The notes below the pieces were generated by a model, which saw nothing but the letters and a program-made list of their open reading frames with translations, was not told where the DNA came from and searched no databases. From assembly GCA_938004375.1 (NCBI GenBank), contig CALKWH010000122.1, positions 1 through 5,709 of the forward strand: DNA of 5,709 nucleotides, read 5' to 3'. The stretch is from an uncultured Pseudomonadota bacterium (GTDB lineage: Bacteria; Myxococcota_A; Polyangia; HGW-17). The position numbers and the translations under genes are program-made. Of the stretch, positions 5,490 to 5,709 are shown in pieces; positions within the stretch are counted from its first letter, which is position 1, and each line of letters begins with the position of its first letter.

Positions 5490-5662
5490 TCACTTCCGGA
5501 TCAGGCGGAAGTGGTGGGTCACCGGGATCGCCGGTAGAAGCGGCATCTTGCGCGTGGTGTAGCCGTCGGTCCAGTTGTTGATGACCAGCGGGTTCCCGGC
5601 TCCGTCGCGCTCCTCGGAGACGACGCCCACATGGTCGGGGCCGGCCTTGGGCAGCGTGTCCA
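5490..5662 (-). CDS. C-terminal fragment of a DUF1287-like protein, 5' end lost at the contig end
   Basis: About 56 codons end at a TGA (5492-5490). Readable features are LPKAGPDHVGVVSEE, then NPLVINNW, GYTT and a terminal VTHHFRLIRK. The order PxHxGIV, then a (V)I(H/N)N motif, then a final xHxFR/HYR strand, resembles the C-terminal half of DUF1287 proteins, an uncharacterised bacterial family often exported and thought to be related to NlpC/P60-type cysteine peptidases. The His of PDHVG would be the conserved His of that fold. The N-terminal half, with any signal peptide and catalytic Cys, lies beyond the contig end. The frame stays open into the adapter, so any automatic call extending past 5662 would carry false residues. 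It is convergent with the deformylase gene. The family call is from motif memory only and moderately sure. Confidence 0.6.
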
Positions 5663-5709
5663 AGATCGGAAGAGCGTCGTGTAGGGAAAGAGTGTAGATC
5701 TCGGTGGTC
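5663..5709. other. Illumina TruSeq adapter sequence (non-biological)
   Basis: From AGATCGGAAGAGC at 5663 to the last base, all 47 bases match the reverse complement of the Illumina universal adapter as I know it, including GTCGTGTAGGGAAAGAG and GTAGATCTCGGTGGTC. This is read-through adapter left in the assembly, not genomic DNA. Confidence 0.98.

Overview
The window is a high-G+C bacterial fragment. The stacked antisense reading frames, the Asn-Asn-X repeat lipoprotein and the second lipoprotein-like gene suggest a member of the former Deltaproteobacteria (Myxococcota, perhaps near the Bradymonadales). That placement is an inference. The last 47 bases are Illumina adapter, so this looks like the raw end of an assembled, probably metagenomic, contig.

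Layout from left to right. Positions 1-3729 hold a tight minus-strand cluster, transcribed phoH-like (3729-2428), then a membrane-bound O-acyltransferase-like gene (2424-661), then mutY (657 to the left edge). Only 3 bases separate each stop from the next start. Upstream of phoH (3730-3849) there is a consensus -35 box and a perfect 13-bp palindrome lying on the presumed -10. Next, also on the minus strand, is a 225-residue lipoprotein (4527-3850) whose N-terminus carries 16 Asn-Asn-X triads encoded by a 9-bp tandem repeat. A 168-bp divergent intergenic region with a second 9-bp tandem array (4602-4646) separates it from a plus-strand peptide deformylase gene (4696-5367). The deformylase has a complete active site but also an N-terminal lipoprotein-type signal peptide. 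A convergent spacer with three hairpins (5368-5489) follows. Then comes the C-terminal end of a minus-strand gene resembling the DUF1287 family (5490-5662), cut off by the adapter.

The genes do not form one evident pathway. The left operon mixes RNA metabolism (PIN-PhoH), lipid or envelope modification (MBOAT-like) and DNA repair (MutY). The right half is envelope-oriented: a repeat lipoprotein, a predicted exported deformylase and probably a DUF1287 protein.

The most interesting points are: a MutY in which the catalytic glutamate position reads valine and the iron-sulfur loop is one residue short; a deformylase that appears to be a lipoprotein outside the cytoplasm, although its known substrates are nascent cytoplasmic chains; and two neighbouring 9-bp-period arrays that share the hexamer TGACGT.
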